In this document: positions 52,649-61,341 of the stretch, one piece after another
Numbering within the stretch: position 1 is the stretch's first letter
How the letters are laid out: each line of letters begins with the position of its first letter
Assembly: GCA_000470055.1 (NCBI GenBank)
Contig: HG326877.1
Span: forward strand, 670,735 to 734,734
Direction: 5' to 3'
Source: Campylobacter coli 76339
GTDB lineage: Bacteria > Campylobacterota > Campylobacteria > Campylobacterales > Campylobacteraceae
Length of the DNA: 64,000 nucleotides
Program-made: the position numbers and the translations under genes
The notes under the pieces: model-generated
What the model was told of the DNA's origin: nothing
The model's database searches: none
The model's input: only the letters and a program-made list of their open reading frames with translations

Positions 52649-55039
52649 TTGTTAAAATCTTGGAATAAAATTTTAAAAGAGAGTAAAGATTTGTTAAACA
52701 AAGAATTAGAACTTTTTAAAAAAAACCTTACCACCTATGCGCAAAACTATAGAAAATTTTTTTTAAAACAAGGATCATTTAGTCTTTATCATTCTAAAAA
52801 TATGGATAATTTTTTAAAAAAAACTTATGATATAGTATTAAAAGAATGTTTTGAAAATTTTTTACCTGCAAGCGATAGTATACCTTTTTGCGTTTTAGCA
52901 AGTAAAGGATATGCAAAAAACAATCTTTGTGCAAATGAAAGCATTTCTTTGATTTTTGTTTATAAGGATATTAAAGCTTATCATTTAAAACCTATGATTA
53001 AAGCTTTTATAGAGATATTAAACGATGTGCATTTGCAAATTGATTATGTGGTTTTAGAATTAAATGGGCTTTATAGTGCTAGCAATGAACTTAAAACAAC
53101 CATAATAGGCGCTCGATTTATATGCGGATCTAAAATTTTATTTAAATCGGTCAAAGAAAAATTTGATAGCATACTTCAAACAAATAAAAACGAATTTGCT
53201 CAAATTTTGCTTGCAAATTTCAAAGATTTTAACCTTCCTTTTATCAAACAAGAATTCAATATAAAAAAAGATTTTGGAGGCTTAGATCACTTACGAGCCT
53301 TGGAAAGCTTATTAACTCTTTTTAAAAATTCCCCTAAAAATTATGCTTTAAATTTTATGGATGAAAAAAATTTAAGTGAGTTGCGCTTAGCGGCGGATTT
53401 TTTATTGTCCTTAAAATCTGCTATAAATTTGCAAAGCAATAAAGATCAGGATGAATTTTTATTTAGCAATATCCACGAGATTGCAGAATTGATGTATAGA
53501 AAGGGTAAAAAAAATCTAGATGCTGAAAAAATCTTGGTGCAAAAAGCCTTGCAAAGTATGCATACTATAGGTTTTTATACCCATTTTTTGGCTTATAAAA
53601 TTCAAAATGAATTGCAAAATCTTGCACCAAAACAATACCGATTTAAAAATTTAGCAGAAGCATTGACTTTTTTGTTGGATTTAGAAGATCAAGATATTGT
53701 TTTTGATTTGGATTTAGTTTTTGTTCTTAAAAATTTAAGTTATGGAAAAAAAGATTTAGAAAAAGCTTTCATTCTTTTTGAAAAAATATTTTTCAAAAGA
53801 CACAGTTTTTGCATCTTAAAACTTTTGCTTGACAGTGGAATTTTAAAAGAATTATGCAAGCCTTTTGGTATGGTGCGTTTTTTAAGCGATGAAGAGGGGG
53901 ATTATAGTTTTGATGAGCAGGCATTTTTGCTTTTAAAAGAATTTGAAAAATATGAAGATGAGCTTGAGAGTTTGAAAAATTTAAGCGCGGATGAGAAAAT
54001 GATTTTAAAAGTGATCATACTTTTAAGCGCTATCAATAATGAAAATGAAATTTCTTTAGCAAGCATATATAGAGCTTATTGTGTTAAATTTAATCTAAAA
54101 AATGATGTTTTTGAGCTAGGACTTAGAATTTTTAAAAATCACAATGCCTTAAAAGAGCTTGCTGAAAAAGAGGATGTTTATAATCCTATCATTATATGTG
54201 CTTTGCTTTCCAAGGTTGAAAATTTAAAAACCTTAGAGCTTTTACATACTCTTACTTGGTTAAAAGCAAAAGCTTTAAATCGTAATCCATTTTTTTATAA
54301 GGTTATAGATAGGATTTTAGAAAATGCTAAGCAGGGTTTTGATGATGAAAATTTACTCGATGAAACTGCAAGGCGTGTAAAAAAAGAATTAACGCTTAAA
54401 AGAACAAAGCTTTTCTTAGATCAAAATACCATCTTACAAGATAAAATCATCCATATAAAATCCAATCTTTTTATCATTAAAAATACTTTTGAAGATATTG
54501 TTGAGATTGCACGACTTGCAAAGGAAAATGATTTTAAATTTTGGTTTAGCAATAGCACAAACTTGAGCCTTCAAATCGTTGCTTTTAAAGATTTTAAAAT
54601 AGAAATTGTTTTAACTGCTTTAGCAAATTTAAATTTGGTTTTTATGAATTTGTTTGAGTTGTTTGATGATAAAATTTATTTAAGATTTGAGTATGATAAT
54701 ATCATCACGGATGAGCAAAAAATCAAACTCTGCGAACTTTTAAATTCAAATTTAAGTGGTTTTTCATCAAGAAAGATTAAAAAGCCAATCATTAAAAAAG
54801 ATGAGTTAAAATTGGATTTAAATTATTCTAAAATCTATGCAAAACTTAGTTTAAATACAAAAGATCAACAAGGTTTGATGGCATATATGATGAATATTTT
54901 TAACGAACTAGGTTTGGTTTTATCTGCAGCAAAAATTCAAACCATACGCCAAAGAACGCGTAATACTTTTATTTTTCAAAAAAATGACAGTTTAGAGAAA
55001 AATGAAGAAAAACTATTAAATTCTTTAATAAGTGAGTAA
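52649..55039 (+). CDS. GlnD-like protein with degenerate nucleotidyltransferase and HD sites (Cj1367c type)
   Basis: About 796 residues, laid out like uridylyltransferase GlnD: nucleotidyltransferase, linker, HD domain, and a C-terminal ACT domain (about 725-775: LSLNTKDQQGLMAYMMNIF). The usual G-Y-G-R-G-E-L..SDID reads GYAKNNLCANESIS, so both catalytic Asp are Ser (S98, S100). In the HD part the expected VDEHT is FDEQA (H to Q424) and the His-Asp pair is S460-A461. Both activities are probably lost. Start unsure: TTG 52649 has no ribosome site and overlaps a -10-like TGTTAAAAT; TTG 52691 behind AAGAGAG is an alternative. It is 3 bases from glmS. Confidence 0.75.
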   Translation: MLKSWNKILKESKDLLNKELELFKKNLTTYAQNYRKFFLKQGSFSLYHSKNMDNFLKKTYDIVLKECFENFLPASDSIPFCVLASKGYAKNNLCANESISLIFVYKDIKAYHLKPMIKAFIEILNDVHLQIDYVVLELNGLYSASNELKTTIIGARFICGSKILFKSVKEKFDSILQTNKNEFAQILLANFKDFNLPFIKQEFNIKKDFGGLDHLRALESLLTLFKNSPKNYALNFMDEKNLSELRLAADFLLSLKSAINLQSNKDQDEFLFSNIHEIAELMYRKGKKNLDAEKILVQKALQSMHTIGFYTHFLAYKIQNELQNLAPKQYRFKNLAEALTFLLDLEDQDIVFDLDLVFVLKNLSYGKKDLEKAFILFEKIFFKRHSFCILKLLLDSGILKELCKPFGMVRFLSDEEGDYSFDEQAFLLLKEFEKYEDELESLKNLSADEKMILKVIILLSAINNENEISLASIYRAYCVKFNLKNDVFELGLRIFKNHNALKELAEKEDVYNPIIICALLSKVENLKTLELLHTLTWLKAKALNRNPFFYKVIDRILENAKQGFDDENLLDETARRVKKELTLKRTKLFLDQNTILQDKIIHIKSNLFIIKNTFEDIVEIARLAKENDFKFWFSNSTNLSLQIVAFKDFKIEIVLTALANLNLVFMNLFELFDDKIYLRFEYDNIITDEQKIKLCELLNSNLSGFSSRKIKKPIIKKDELKLDLNYSKIYAKLSLNTKDQQGLMAYMMNIFNELGLVLSAAKIQTIRQRTRNTFIFQKNDSLEKNEEKLLNSLISE

Positions 55040-55042
55040 ACA

Positions 55043-56839
55043 ATGTGTGGAATTGTAGGCTATATAGGAAAAAATGAAAAAAAACATACTATTTTAAGCG
55101 GGCTTAAAGAACTTGAATACCGTGGTTATGATAGTGCGGGTTTAGCGGTGATGAAAAATGGAGAGCTTGATTTTTTTAAAGCTGTAGGTAAGCTTGAAAA
55201 TTTAGCAAACAAATGTGCAAATTTTACAAGTGAAGAATTCGGTTTTGCTATAGGACATACACGCTGGGCAACCCATGGAAAACCTACTGAAATCAATGCT
55301 CATCCTCATTTGGGTCAGTACTCTTGTGTGATTCATAATGGTATTATAGAAAATTATAAAGAGATTAAAAACAAGCTTGAAAGCCAAGGGGTGAGTTTTC
55401 TAAGCCAAACAGATACAGAAGTTATAGTTCAACTTTTTGAATTTTATGCAGAAAAAATGGAAGTTTTTGAAGCTTGGAAAAAAACGATAGAAGAACTTAG
55501 AGGCGCTTTTGCCACTCTTTTAGTGAGTAAAAAAGATCCTACTCGTGTATTTTTTGCTAAAAACGCAGCTCCTTTAATCGTAGGAAAATCTCAAAATCAT
55601 GAATTTTATTTTGCAAGTGCTGATACACCTTTGATAGGATTTTGTGATGAGGTGATTTATCTTGAGGATTTGAGTTTAGGTTATGCTAGTGAAAATGAAC
55701 TTGTTATTTATGAAAACAATCAACTAAAACAAAATTCCTTTACCAAGCTTTCAGGCGATAAAGCTTATGCAAAAAAAGATGGCTTTCGCTTTTTTATGGA
55801 AAAAGAAATTTACGAACAAAGCCGCGTAATGAGCGAGGTTTTAATGGGACGCATTAATGGCGATGAGGTGGTTTTTGATGAGCTTGAAAATGAGAATTTA
55901 AGCACAGTCGATGAAATCACGCTTTGTGCTTGTGGAACTAGCTATCATGCTGCCATGGCAAGCGCATATTTGTTTGAGCGTTTGGCTAAGGTTAAAGCTA
56001 AAGTAGAAATTGCTAGTGAATTTCGCTACCGAGAAGCGATTGTAAAGCCTAATTCTTTGTTTATCGTAATTTCTCAAAGCGGGGAAACTGCAGATACTTT
56101 AGAAGCTTTAAAAATTGCAAAAGAGCAAGGAGCTAAAACATTTGCTATTTGCAATGTGGATAATTCTAATATAGTCCGTTTGGCACACTTAAGTCTTTTA
56201 ACGCGTGCAGGTATTGAAAAAGGCGTAGCTTCAACCAAGGCTTTTGCAACTCAGGTTTTAACACTTTGGATGTTGGCAATTTTTATTGCTCAAAAGAAAA
56301 AAATCGATATGAGCGCTGAAATCAAAGCTCTCTTACATACTCCTAATTGTGTTACAGTAAGTACTAAATTGCATGAAAAAATTCATCGTTTATCTAAGCG
56401 TTATTTAGATGGTCATGGATTTTTCTTTATAGGCAGGGATGTATTCTATCCTTTGGCTTTAGAAGGAGCTTTGAAATTAAAAGAACTTTCTTATTTACAC
56501 GCTGAGGGTTATCCTGCAGGAGAAATGAAGCACGGACCTATAGCTTTGGCTGATTCTAAGCTTTATACTATAGCCTTAATGCCTAAAACTCTACTTTATG
56601 AAAAAACCAAGTCAAATGTTGAGGAGTTGATAGCTAGGGATTCTACCGTTCTTTGTGTTTCTCCTTTGGATTTTGATTTAAGCGATGATTTTATAAAAAC
56701 CAATGAGCAAGATCACTATATGTGTGAATTTTTTGAAATGATGGTGATCACTCAACTTCTGGCAATGGAAATTTCTATAAGACTTGGCAATGATGTAGAT
56801 ATGCCAAGAAATTTAGCAAAAAGCGTAACCGTCGAATAA
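55043..56839 (+). CDS. glmS: glutamine-fructose-6-phosphate aminotransferase GlmS
   Basis: A 598-residue enzyme making glucosamine 6-phosphate from fructose 6-phosphate and glutamine for cell wall and surface sugars. The N-terminal nucleophile Cys2 is in MCGIVGYIG; HTRWATHGKP and DTEVI follow in the glutaminase domain. Two SIS domains (CGTSYHAAMASA; FFIGRDVFYPLALEGALKLKE) form the isomerase half, and the chain ends PRNLAKSVTVE. It lies 3 bases after the GlnD-like gene. I see no glmS ribozyme upstream. Confidence 0.97.
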   Translation: MCGIVGYIGKNEKKHTILSGLKELEYRGYDSAGLAVMKNGELDFFKAVGKLENLANKCANFTSEEFGFAIGHTRWATHGKPTEINAHPHLGQYSCVIHNGIIENYKEIKNKLESQGVSFLSQTDTEVIVQLFEFYAEKMEVFEAWKKTIEELRGAFATLLVSKKDPTRVFFAKNAAPLIVGKSQNHEFYFASADTPLIGFCDEVIYLEDLSLGYASENELVIYENNQLKQNSFTKLSGDKAYAKKDGFRFFMEKEIYEQSRVMSEVLMGRINGDEVVFDELENENLSTVDEITLCACGTSYHAAMASAYLFERLAKVKAKVEIASEFRYREAIVKPNSLFIVISQSGETADTLEALKIAKEQGAKTFAICNVDNSNIVRLAHLSLLTRAGIEKGVASTKAFATQVLTLWMLAIFIAQKKKIDMSAEIKALLHTPNCVTVSTKLHEKIHRLSKRYLDGHGFFFIGRDVFYPLALEGALKLKELSYLHAEGYPAGEMKHGPIALADSKLYTIALMPKTLLYEKTKSNVEELIARDSTVLCVSPLDFDLSDDFIKTNEQDHYMCEFFEMMVITQLLAMEISIRLGNDVDMPRNLAKSVTVE

Positions 56840-56844
56840 ACCTC

Positions 56845-56864
56845 GTGCAGTTGTAAGACTGCAC
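56845..56864. terminator. hairpin after glmS
   Basis: A 7-bp perfect stem, GTGCAGT / ACTGCAC, with a TGTAAG loop, begins 6 bases after the glmS stop. No T-run follows, so it may be a weak terminator or the remnant of one. Confidence 0.45.
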
Positions 56865-56973
56865 ATTAACTCCCAATAAATTTAAAAAAATAAATAAAAT
56901 CTAAATTATAAGCTAATTTTATGCTTATTTTTGTTTAAATAATCATGTAACAAATTTCTAGAAAGGAAATCCA

Positions 56974-58365
56974 ATGGAATACAGAATTGAACATGATACC
57001 ATGGGTGAAATTAAGGTTCCAAACGACAAGTATTGGGGTGCTCAAACAGAGAGAAGTTTTGAAAATTTCAAAATCGGTTGCGAGAAGATGCCAAAGGTAT
57101 TGATTTATGCTTTTGCAAATCTTAAAAAATCTTTGGCTTTGGTAAATAACAAACTTGGCAAGCTAGATGAAGCTAAAAAAAATGCTATAGTTCAAGCTTG
57201 TGATGAAATTATCGCAGGCAAATTTGATGATAATTTCCCACTTGCAATCTGGCAAACAGGATCAGGCACACAAAGCAATATGAACATGAATGAAGTGATT
57301 GCAAATCGTGCAACTGAAATCATGGGTGGAGATTTTCGTAAAGAAAAACTTGTACATCCAAACGACCATGTAAATATGTCTCAAAGTTCTAATGATACTT
57401 TCCCAACTGCTATGAGTATCGTTGCAGTAGAACAGGTAGAGAAAAAGCTTATTCCTGCGCTTGATGAACTTATCGCTACTTTTGAAAAAAAGGTCAAAGA
57501 ATTTGAAGGAATTATCAAAATAGGGCGCACACATTTACAAGATGCTACACCGCTTACCTTGGCACAAGAATTCAGCGGTTACCTTTCTATGCTTTTGCAT
57601 TCAAAAGAACAAATTATCGCTTCTTTACCAACTTTAAGAGAATTAGCAATAGGTGGAACAGCAGTAGGAACAGGATTGAATGCACATCCAGAGCTTAGTG
57701 AAAAAGTGAGTGAAGAACTTAGTAAGCTTATGGGTACAAAATTTGTTTCAAGCCCAAACAAATTCCATGCTTTAACAAGCCACGATGCTATTAATTTTAC
57801 TCATGGAGCAATGAAAGGCTTGGCTGCAAATTTGATGAAAATAGCAAATGATATCAGATGGTTAGCTTCAGGCCCTAGATGCGGACTTGGTGAACTTAAT
57901 ATTCCTGAGAATGAACCAGGAAGTTCTATTATGCCAGGTAAGGTTAATCCTACTCAATGCGAGGCTATTACTATGGTAGCGGTTCAAGTTATGGGAAATG
58001 ATGCGGCTATAGGTTTTGCTGCAAGTCAAGGAAATTTTGAGCTTAATGTGTTTAAGCCTGTGATTATTTATAACTTCTTACAAAGTCTTGATTTGCTTGC
58101 TGATTCTATGCATTCATTCAATATCCATTGTGCTGTAGGCATAGAACCAAATCGTGAAAAAATAGAATACAACCTACACAATTCTTTAATGCTAGTTACC
58201 GCATTAAATCCACATATTGGATACGAAAATGCTGCTAAGGTAGCTAAAAATGCACATAAAAAAGGTATTTCTTTGAAAGAAAGTGCTATGGAGTTAGGCT
58301 TGGTTAGTGAAGAAGACTTTGCTAAATTTGTTGATCCTGCTAAAATGATAGGACCAAAAGCTTAA
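56974..58365 (+). CDS. fumC: fumarate hydratase class II FumC
   Basis: A 463-residue fumarase converting fumarate and malate in the TCA cycle. The signature [16 protein letters not shown] is near residue 317; the active-site regions [19 protein letters not shown] and [17 protein letters not shown] are intact. AAAGGAAATCC is its ribosome site. The 134-base gap from glmS holds only the hairpin above and AT-rich DNA; this is where I recall the protease autotransporter sitting in NCTC 11168. Confidence 0.97.
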   Translation: MEYRIEHDTMGEIKVPNDKYWGAQTERSFENFKIGCEKMPKVLIYAFANLKKSLALVNNKLGKLDEAKKNAIVQACDEIIAGKFDDNFPLAIWQTGSGTQSNMNMNEVIANRATEIMGGDFRKEKLVHPNDHVNMSQSSNDTFPTAMSIVAVEQVEKKLIPALDELIATFEKKVKEFEGIIKIGRTHLQDATPLTLAQEFSGYLSMLLHSKEQIIASLPTLRELAIGGTAVGTGLNAHPELSEKVSEELSKLMGTKFVSSPNKFHALTSHDAINFTHGAMKGLAANLMKIANDIRWLASGPRCGLGELNIPENEPGSSIMPGKVNPTQCEAITMVAVQVMGNDAAIGFAASQGNFELNVFKPVIIYNFLQSLDLLADSMHSFNIHCAVGIEPNREKIEYNLHNSLMLVTALNPHIGYENAAKVAKNAHKKGISLKESAMELGLVSEEDFAKFVDPAKMIGPKA

Positions 58366-58375
58366 ATCTACTTTG

Positions 58376-58411
58376 ATGCTTCTCTCTTGTGTGGGAGAAG
58401 CATTTTTTATT
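58376..58411 (+). terminator. intrinsic terminator after fumC
   Basis: A 9-11 bp stem, ATGCTTCTC / GAGAAGCAT, with a short loop, followed by TTTTTATTTT. It starts 10 bases after the fumC stop and ends at the convergent AI-2E-family gene. Confidence 0.8.
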
Positions 58412-59455
58412 TTAAATTAAATTCTTATCTTTTAAAATCATATAAAGTCTGATCGTTGAAATAAAAAAAGTTAAAATTGCAGGCCCTAAAATAATACCCC
58501 AAAAACCAAAAGTTGAAATTCCGGCTATCATCGCTAAGAAAATCAAAAGTTCGTTGATTTGAGTGGGTGTTTTTACGAGTTTTTCATTAATCCATTTGAT
58601 GATCAAAGGTTTAACTAGAGTATCGGCGATAAAAGAGATAACAACAACAGAATAAATAAAAATAACAAGCGCTGAACCAAGTCCACTTGAAGCAAATTCA
58701 TAAAGACTTATAGGGATATATACTAAGGCTCCACCTAGAGCGGGTATGAGAGAACTTACAGCAAAAATCACACCCATTAAGATAGCATCGTATCCATAAA
58801 ACATAGCAATGATACTAAAAAGCGCTCCTTGAAGGATGGCAACGATGATCATTGAGTAAAGTACCACAGCCATGACATTGCCCACTTCACTTAAGATATC
58901 GTCAAGCTCTTGTTTTTCAATAGGAATAACGGATTTTATATAGATTACCAATTCTGTTCCATAGAGATTGGCAAAAAAGTAAAATATACAGATCAGTACC
59001 ATATCTATAAGAAATTTAGCCCCTGATTTTGTAAAACTTGAAGCATAATTTAAAATTTGCTTAGAGATACTATTTAAATCTATAGAAGCTAGAAATTCTT
59101 TTATTTTAGGCTCTAAAAAACTAAAGCTTTCAGGTAGGGTAAATTGATAATTTTTAACATAATCTAGCGTTTGTGTGATAAGGTTAATATCAAAATTCTT
59201 TAAAGCCTTGGCTAGTTCTATCATTGCATAAACAAAAGGTGCAAAGAAAAGTAAAACCATGCATGCAGTTGTTAACAAAGAGGCTAAAAATTTGCGTCCA
59301 TTTGTTAGACTTAAGAATTTTGCATTTGCATTGGAGGTAGCAACTGCCATTAGACTTGCAATGATAATAACAAGTAAAAAATCTTTAAAAAGATAAAGCA
59401 AAAGAGATAAAACTACTAAAATAAAACAAATAAGAAAGATTTTTCCAGTTTGCAT
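58412..59455 (-). CDS. AI-2E/PerM family membrane protein (Cj1363)
   Basis: A 347-residue membrane protein with about 8 hydrophobic segments and the family pattern ALGGALVYIPISLYEF, plus a final ILGPAILTFFIST. AI-2E-family members are putative permeases or Na+/H+ antiporters; the name does not prove autoinducer export. It is 9 bases downstream of ruvB on the same strand. Confidence 0.85.
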   Translation of the reverse strand: MQTGKIFLICFILVVLSLLLYLFKDFLLVIIIASLMAVATSNANAKFLSLTNGRKFLASLLTTACMVLLFFAPFVYAMIELAKALKNFDINLITQTLDYVKNYQFTLPESFSFLEPKIKEFLASIDLNSISKQILNYASSFTKSGAKFLIDMVLICIFYFFANLYGTELVIYIKSVIPIEKQELDDILSEVGNVMAVVLYSMIIVAILQGALFSIIAMFYGYDAILMGVIFAVSSLIPALGGALVYIPISLYEFASSGLGSALVIFIYSVVVISFIADTLVKPLIIKWINEKLVKTPTQINELLIFLAMIAGISTFGFWGIILGPAILTFFISTIRLYMILKDKNLI

Positions 59456-59464
59456 TTTTTTCCT

Positions 59465-60475
59465 TCAATTTTCATCAAACAAAGTTTGTTCATAATTCAG
59501 TTTGAGCGCGCTAAAGCTTTTTGTACTTGCTATACGACCCTTGGCGGTGCGTTCTATATAGCCATTTGCAAGCAAATAAGGCTCAATTACATCTTCAATA
59601 GTGTTTTCATCTTCGCTTAAAGCCGCTGCTATGCTAGAAAGTCCTATGGGTTTTCTTTTAGCTTCTGTTAGAAGTTCTAAATACCTTAAGTCCATCGCAT
59701 CAAAACCAAGCTCATTTACGCCTAAGGAATTTAACGCTTCTTTAGCTCTTTCTTTCGTGATCGTTTCTTCATCGTTAACATCGGCAAAATCTCTCACTCT
59801 TTTTAAAAGTCTAAGTGCGATTCTAGGAGTAGAGCGACTTCTTTTGGCAATCTCAAGTGCAGCTTCTTTTTCGCAAGTTTTATTGAGTTTGAGTGCAGCT
59901 TTTTGAAGTATGATGGCAAGTTCTTCATCTTTGTAAAATTCGAGTCTAAATTGCATTCCAAAACGATCTCTTAAAGGATTGCTAAGCATTCCTGCACGTG
60001 TTGTGGCGCCAATAAGCGTAAATTTAGGCAAATCGATTTTTATAGTTTGTGCTGCAGGACCACTACCGATGATGATATCTAGTCTATAATCCTCCATTGC
60101 GGGGTAAAGTACTTCTTCAATAGCAGGGCTTAAACGATGAATTTCATCGATAAAAAGTACATCCCCTTCGCTTAAATTGGTTAAAATTGCAGCCAAATCT
60201 CCACTTTTTTCTATCATAGGCGCGGCAGTTGTTTTGATATTTGCACCCATTTCATAAGAAATAATGTTAGCCAATGTGGTTTTGCCAAGTCCTGCAGGTC
60301 CACTAAAAAGTATATGATCTAAACATTCATTTCTTTTTTTTGCAGCGCTAATAAAAACATTTAAATTCTTTTTAATATTTTCTTGCCCTATATAGCCGTC
60401 GAAATTTGAAGGACGCAGAGAAGTTTCATAAGTTTCATCAAAAGAATATTTTTCTATTTCTACTATTCTGTCCAT
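59465..60475 (-). CDS. ruvB: Holliday junction branch-migration ATPase RuvB
   Basis: A 336-residue AAA+ motor that drives RuvA-bound Holliday junctions. Walker [12 protein letters not shown], Walker [11 protein letters not shown], sensor 1 GATTRAG, the arginine-finger region PLRDRFGM, and the C-terminal winged helix ([12 protein letters not shown]) are all present. It is divergent from the small Hpt-like gene across 91 bases. Confidence 0.97.
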   Translation of the reverse strand: MDRIVEIEKYSFDETYETSLRPSNFDGYIGQENIKKNLNVFISAAKKRNECLDHILFSGPAGLGKTTLANIISYEMGANIKTTAAPMIEKSGDLAAILTNLSEGDVLFIDEIHRLSPAIEEVLYPAMEDYRLDIIIGSGPAAQTIKIDLPKFTLIGATTRAGMLSNPLRDRFGMQFRLEFYKDEELAIILQKAALKLNKTCEKEAALEIAKRSRSTPRIALRLLKRVRDFADVNDEETITKERAKEALNSLGVNELGFDAMDLRYLELLTEAKRKPIGLSSIAAALSEDENTIEDVIEPYLLANGYIERTAKGRIASTKSFSALKLNYEQTLFDEN

Positions 60476-60526
60476 GTTTTCATTCTTACACTTTTGAAAA
60501 ATTAAAATAAGATTTTAGCTAAAATT

Positions 60527-60535
60527 TGCTACAAT
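60527..60535 (+). promoter_or_regulatory. extended -10 promoter for the Hpt-like gene (and possibly ssrA)
   Basis: TGCTACAAT, a TG-N-TACAAT element, lies 31 bases before the ATG at 60567. Transcripts from here could run on into ssrA, because no terminator separates them. Confidence 0.45.
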
Positions 60536-60566
60536 TTGAATTAAACTTTAGCAATACGGTTTAAAA

Positions 60567-60977
60567 ATGGGAATTTTAACGAAATTAGAATTAGATTACG
60601 AAATCGACGATATAGAAAAATTTTTACAATTTTTTAGAACAATGTGCGATAGATTTGAACCCTTAATTATACAGCTTGGAAGCGATAGCGTGCGTTATAA
60701 AGAAGCTGTAAAAGAGCTTGAAACCTTGGCGCATAATACTGCTTGGGCAGCAAGGCGTTTAAATCTTGATGAAGTAACTGATTTTTGCGTATTTTGTGAA
60801 GAAATGATGGCTCAAGCAAATCGTTTTAATGGGCCAGCTAGTGATGAATTTACAGATTGGATGCTTTTGATGAGTGATCAGTTTGAAAAATATTGTCGTT
60901 CGTATGAAAATGATGATTCTGTTTTAGCCGTTTTTAATCCTTTAATTGTTAATGTTCCAAATATTATTTCCAAATAG
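60567..60977 (+). CDS. small Hpt-like protein of unknown function (Cj1361c type)
   Basis: A 136-residue, all-helical, acidic soluble protein, usually annotated hypothetical. The stretch VKELETLAHNTAWAARRLNL..VTDFCVFCEEM resembles a histidine-phosphotransfer domain, with H56 at the phospho-acceptor position, but the usual A-H-x-L-K-G Lys is missing. The resemblance is by eye only. The stop (60975-60977) directly abuts the mature 5' end of tmRNA. Confidence 0.65.
   Translation: MGILTKLELDYEIDDIEKFLQFFRTMCDRFEPLIIQLGSDSVRYKEAVKELETLAHNTAWAARRLNLDEVTDFCVFCEEMMAQANRFNGPASDEFTDWMLLMSDQFEKYCRSYENDDSVLAVFNPLIVNVPNIISK
60962..60967 (+). promoter_or_regulatory. possible ssrA -10 element inside the upstream coding region
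   Basis: TATTAT lies 11 bases before the mature tmRNA 5' end, within the last codons of the Hpt-like gene. It could start ssrA transcription almost at the mature end. Weak motif evidence; processing from a longer transcript is the alternative. Confidence 0.3.
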
Positions 60978-61336
60978 GGGAGCGACTTGGCTTCGACAGG
61001 AGTAAGTCTGCTTAGATGGCATGTCGCTTTGGACAAAGCGTAAAAAGTCCAAATTAAAATTAAACGCAAATAACGTTAAATTTGCTCCTGCTTACGCTAA
61101 AGCTGCGTAAGTTCAGTTGAGCCCGAAACTCAAGTGATACTATCTAGCTTGAATTTTGGTCATCTTTGATAGTGTAGATTGAAAATTGACAACTTTTAAT
61201 CGAAGTTAAAGTCTTAGTCTAGCCTGAAATTTTGGAAGGTGAGTTTAGCTAGATGAAATTTTCACCTTTGCTAAACATGTAGAAGTCTTTGTGGGGTTAT
61301 TTTTGGACAGGGGTTCAATTCCCCTCGCTTCCACCA
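60978..61336 (+). ncRNA. ssrA: transfer-messenger RNA (tmRNA)
   Basis: A 359-base tmRNA that rescues stalled ribosomes. The 5' GGGAGCG pairs with the 3' CGCTTCC followed by ACCA (encoded CCA), closing the acceptor stem with one G-U. The TTGGCTTCGACA element near the start and the GGTTCAATTCCCC T-arm near the end are tRNA-like. The tag frame at 61066-61110 encodes ANNVKFAPAYAKAA and a TAA. It ends 6 bases before the convergent ppk stop. Confidence 0.97.
61066..61110 (+). other. tmRNA proteolysis-tag reading frame
   Basis: GCA resume codon, then ANNVKFAPAYAKAA and TAA. This matches the Campylobacter tag and its AA ending, which marks tagged proteins for Clp-type proteases. Confidence 0.93.
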
Positions 61337-61341
61337 TTTTA

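Noticed and set aside
55020-55042. glmS ribozyme
   Set aside because: The glmS start is 3 bases after the preceding gene, and the upstream sequence is coding; no ribozyme core is visible.
56840-56973. Remnant of the protease autotransporter between glmS and fumC
   Set aside because: I find no frame or motif of the protease in these 134 bases, only one hairpin and AT-rich DNA.
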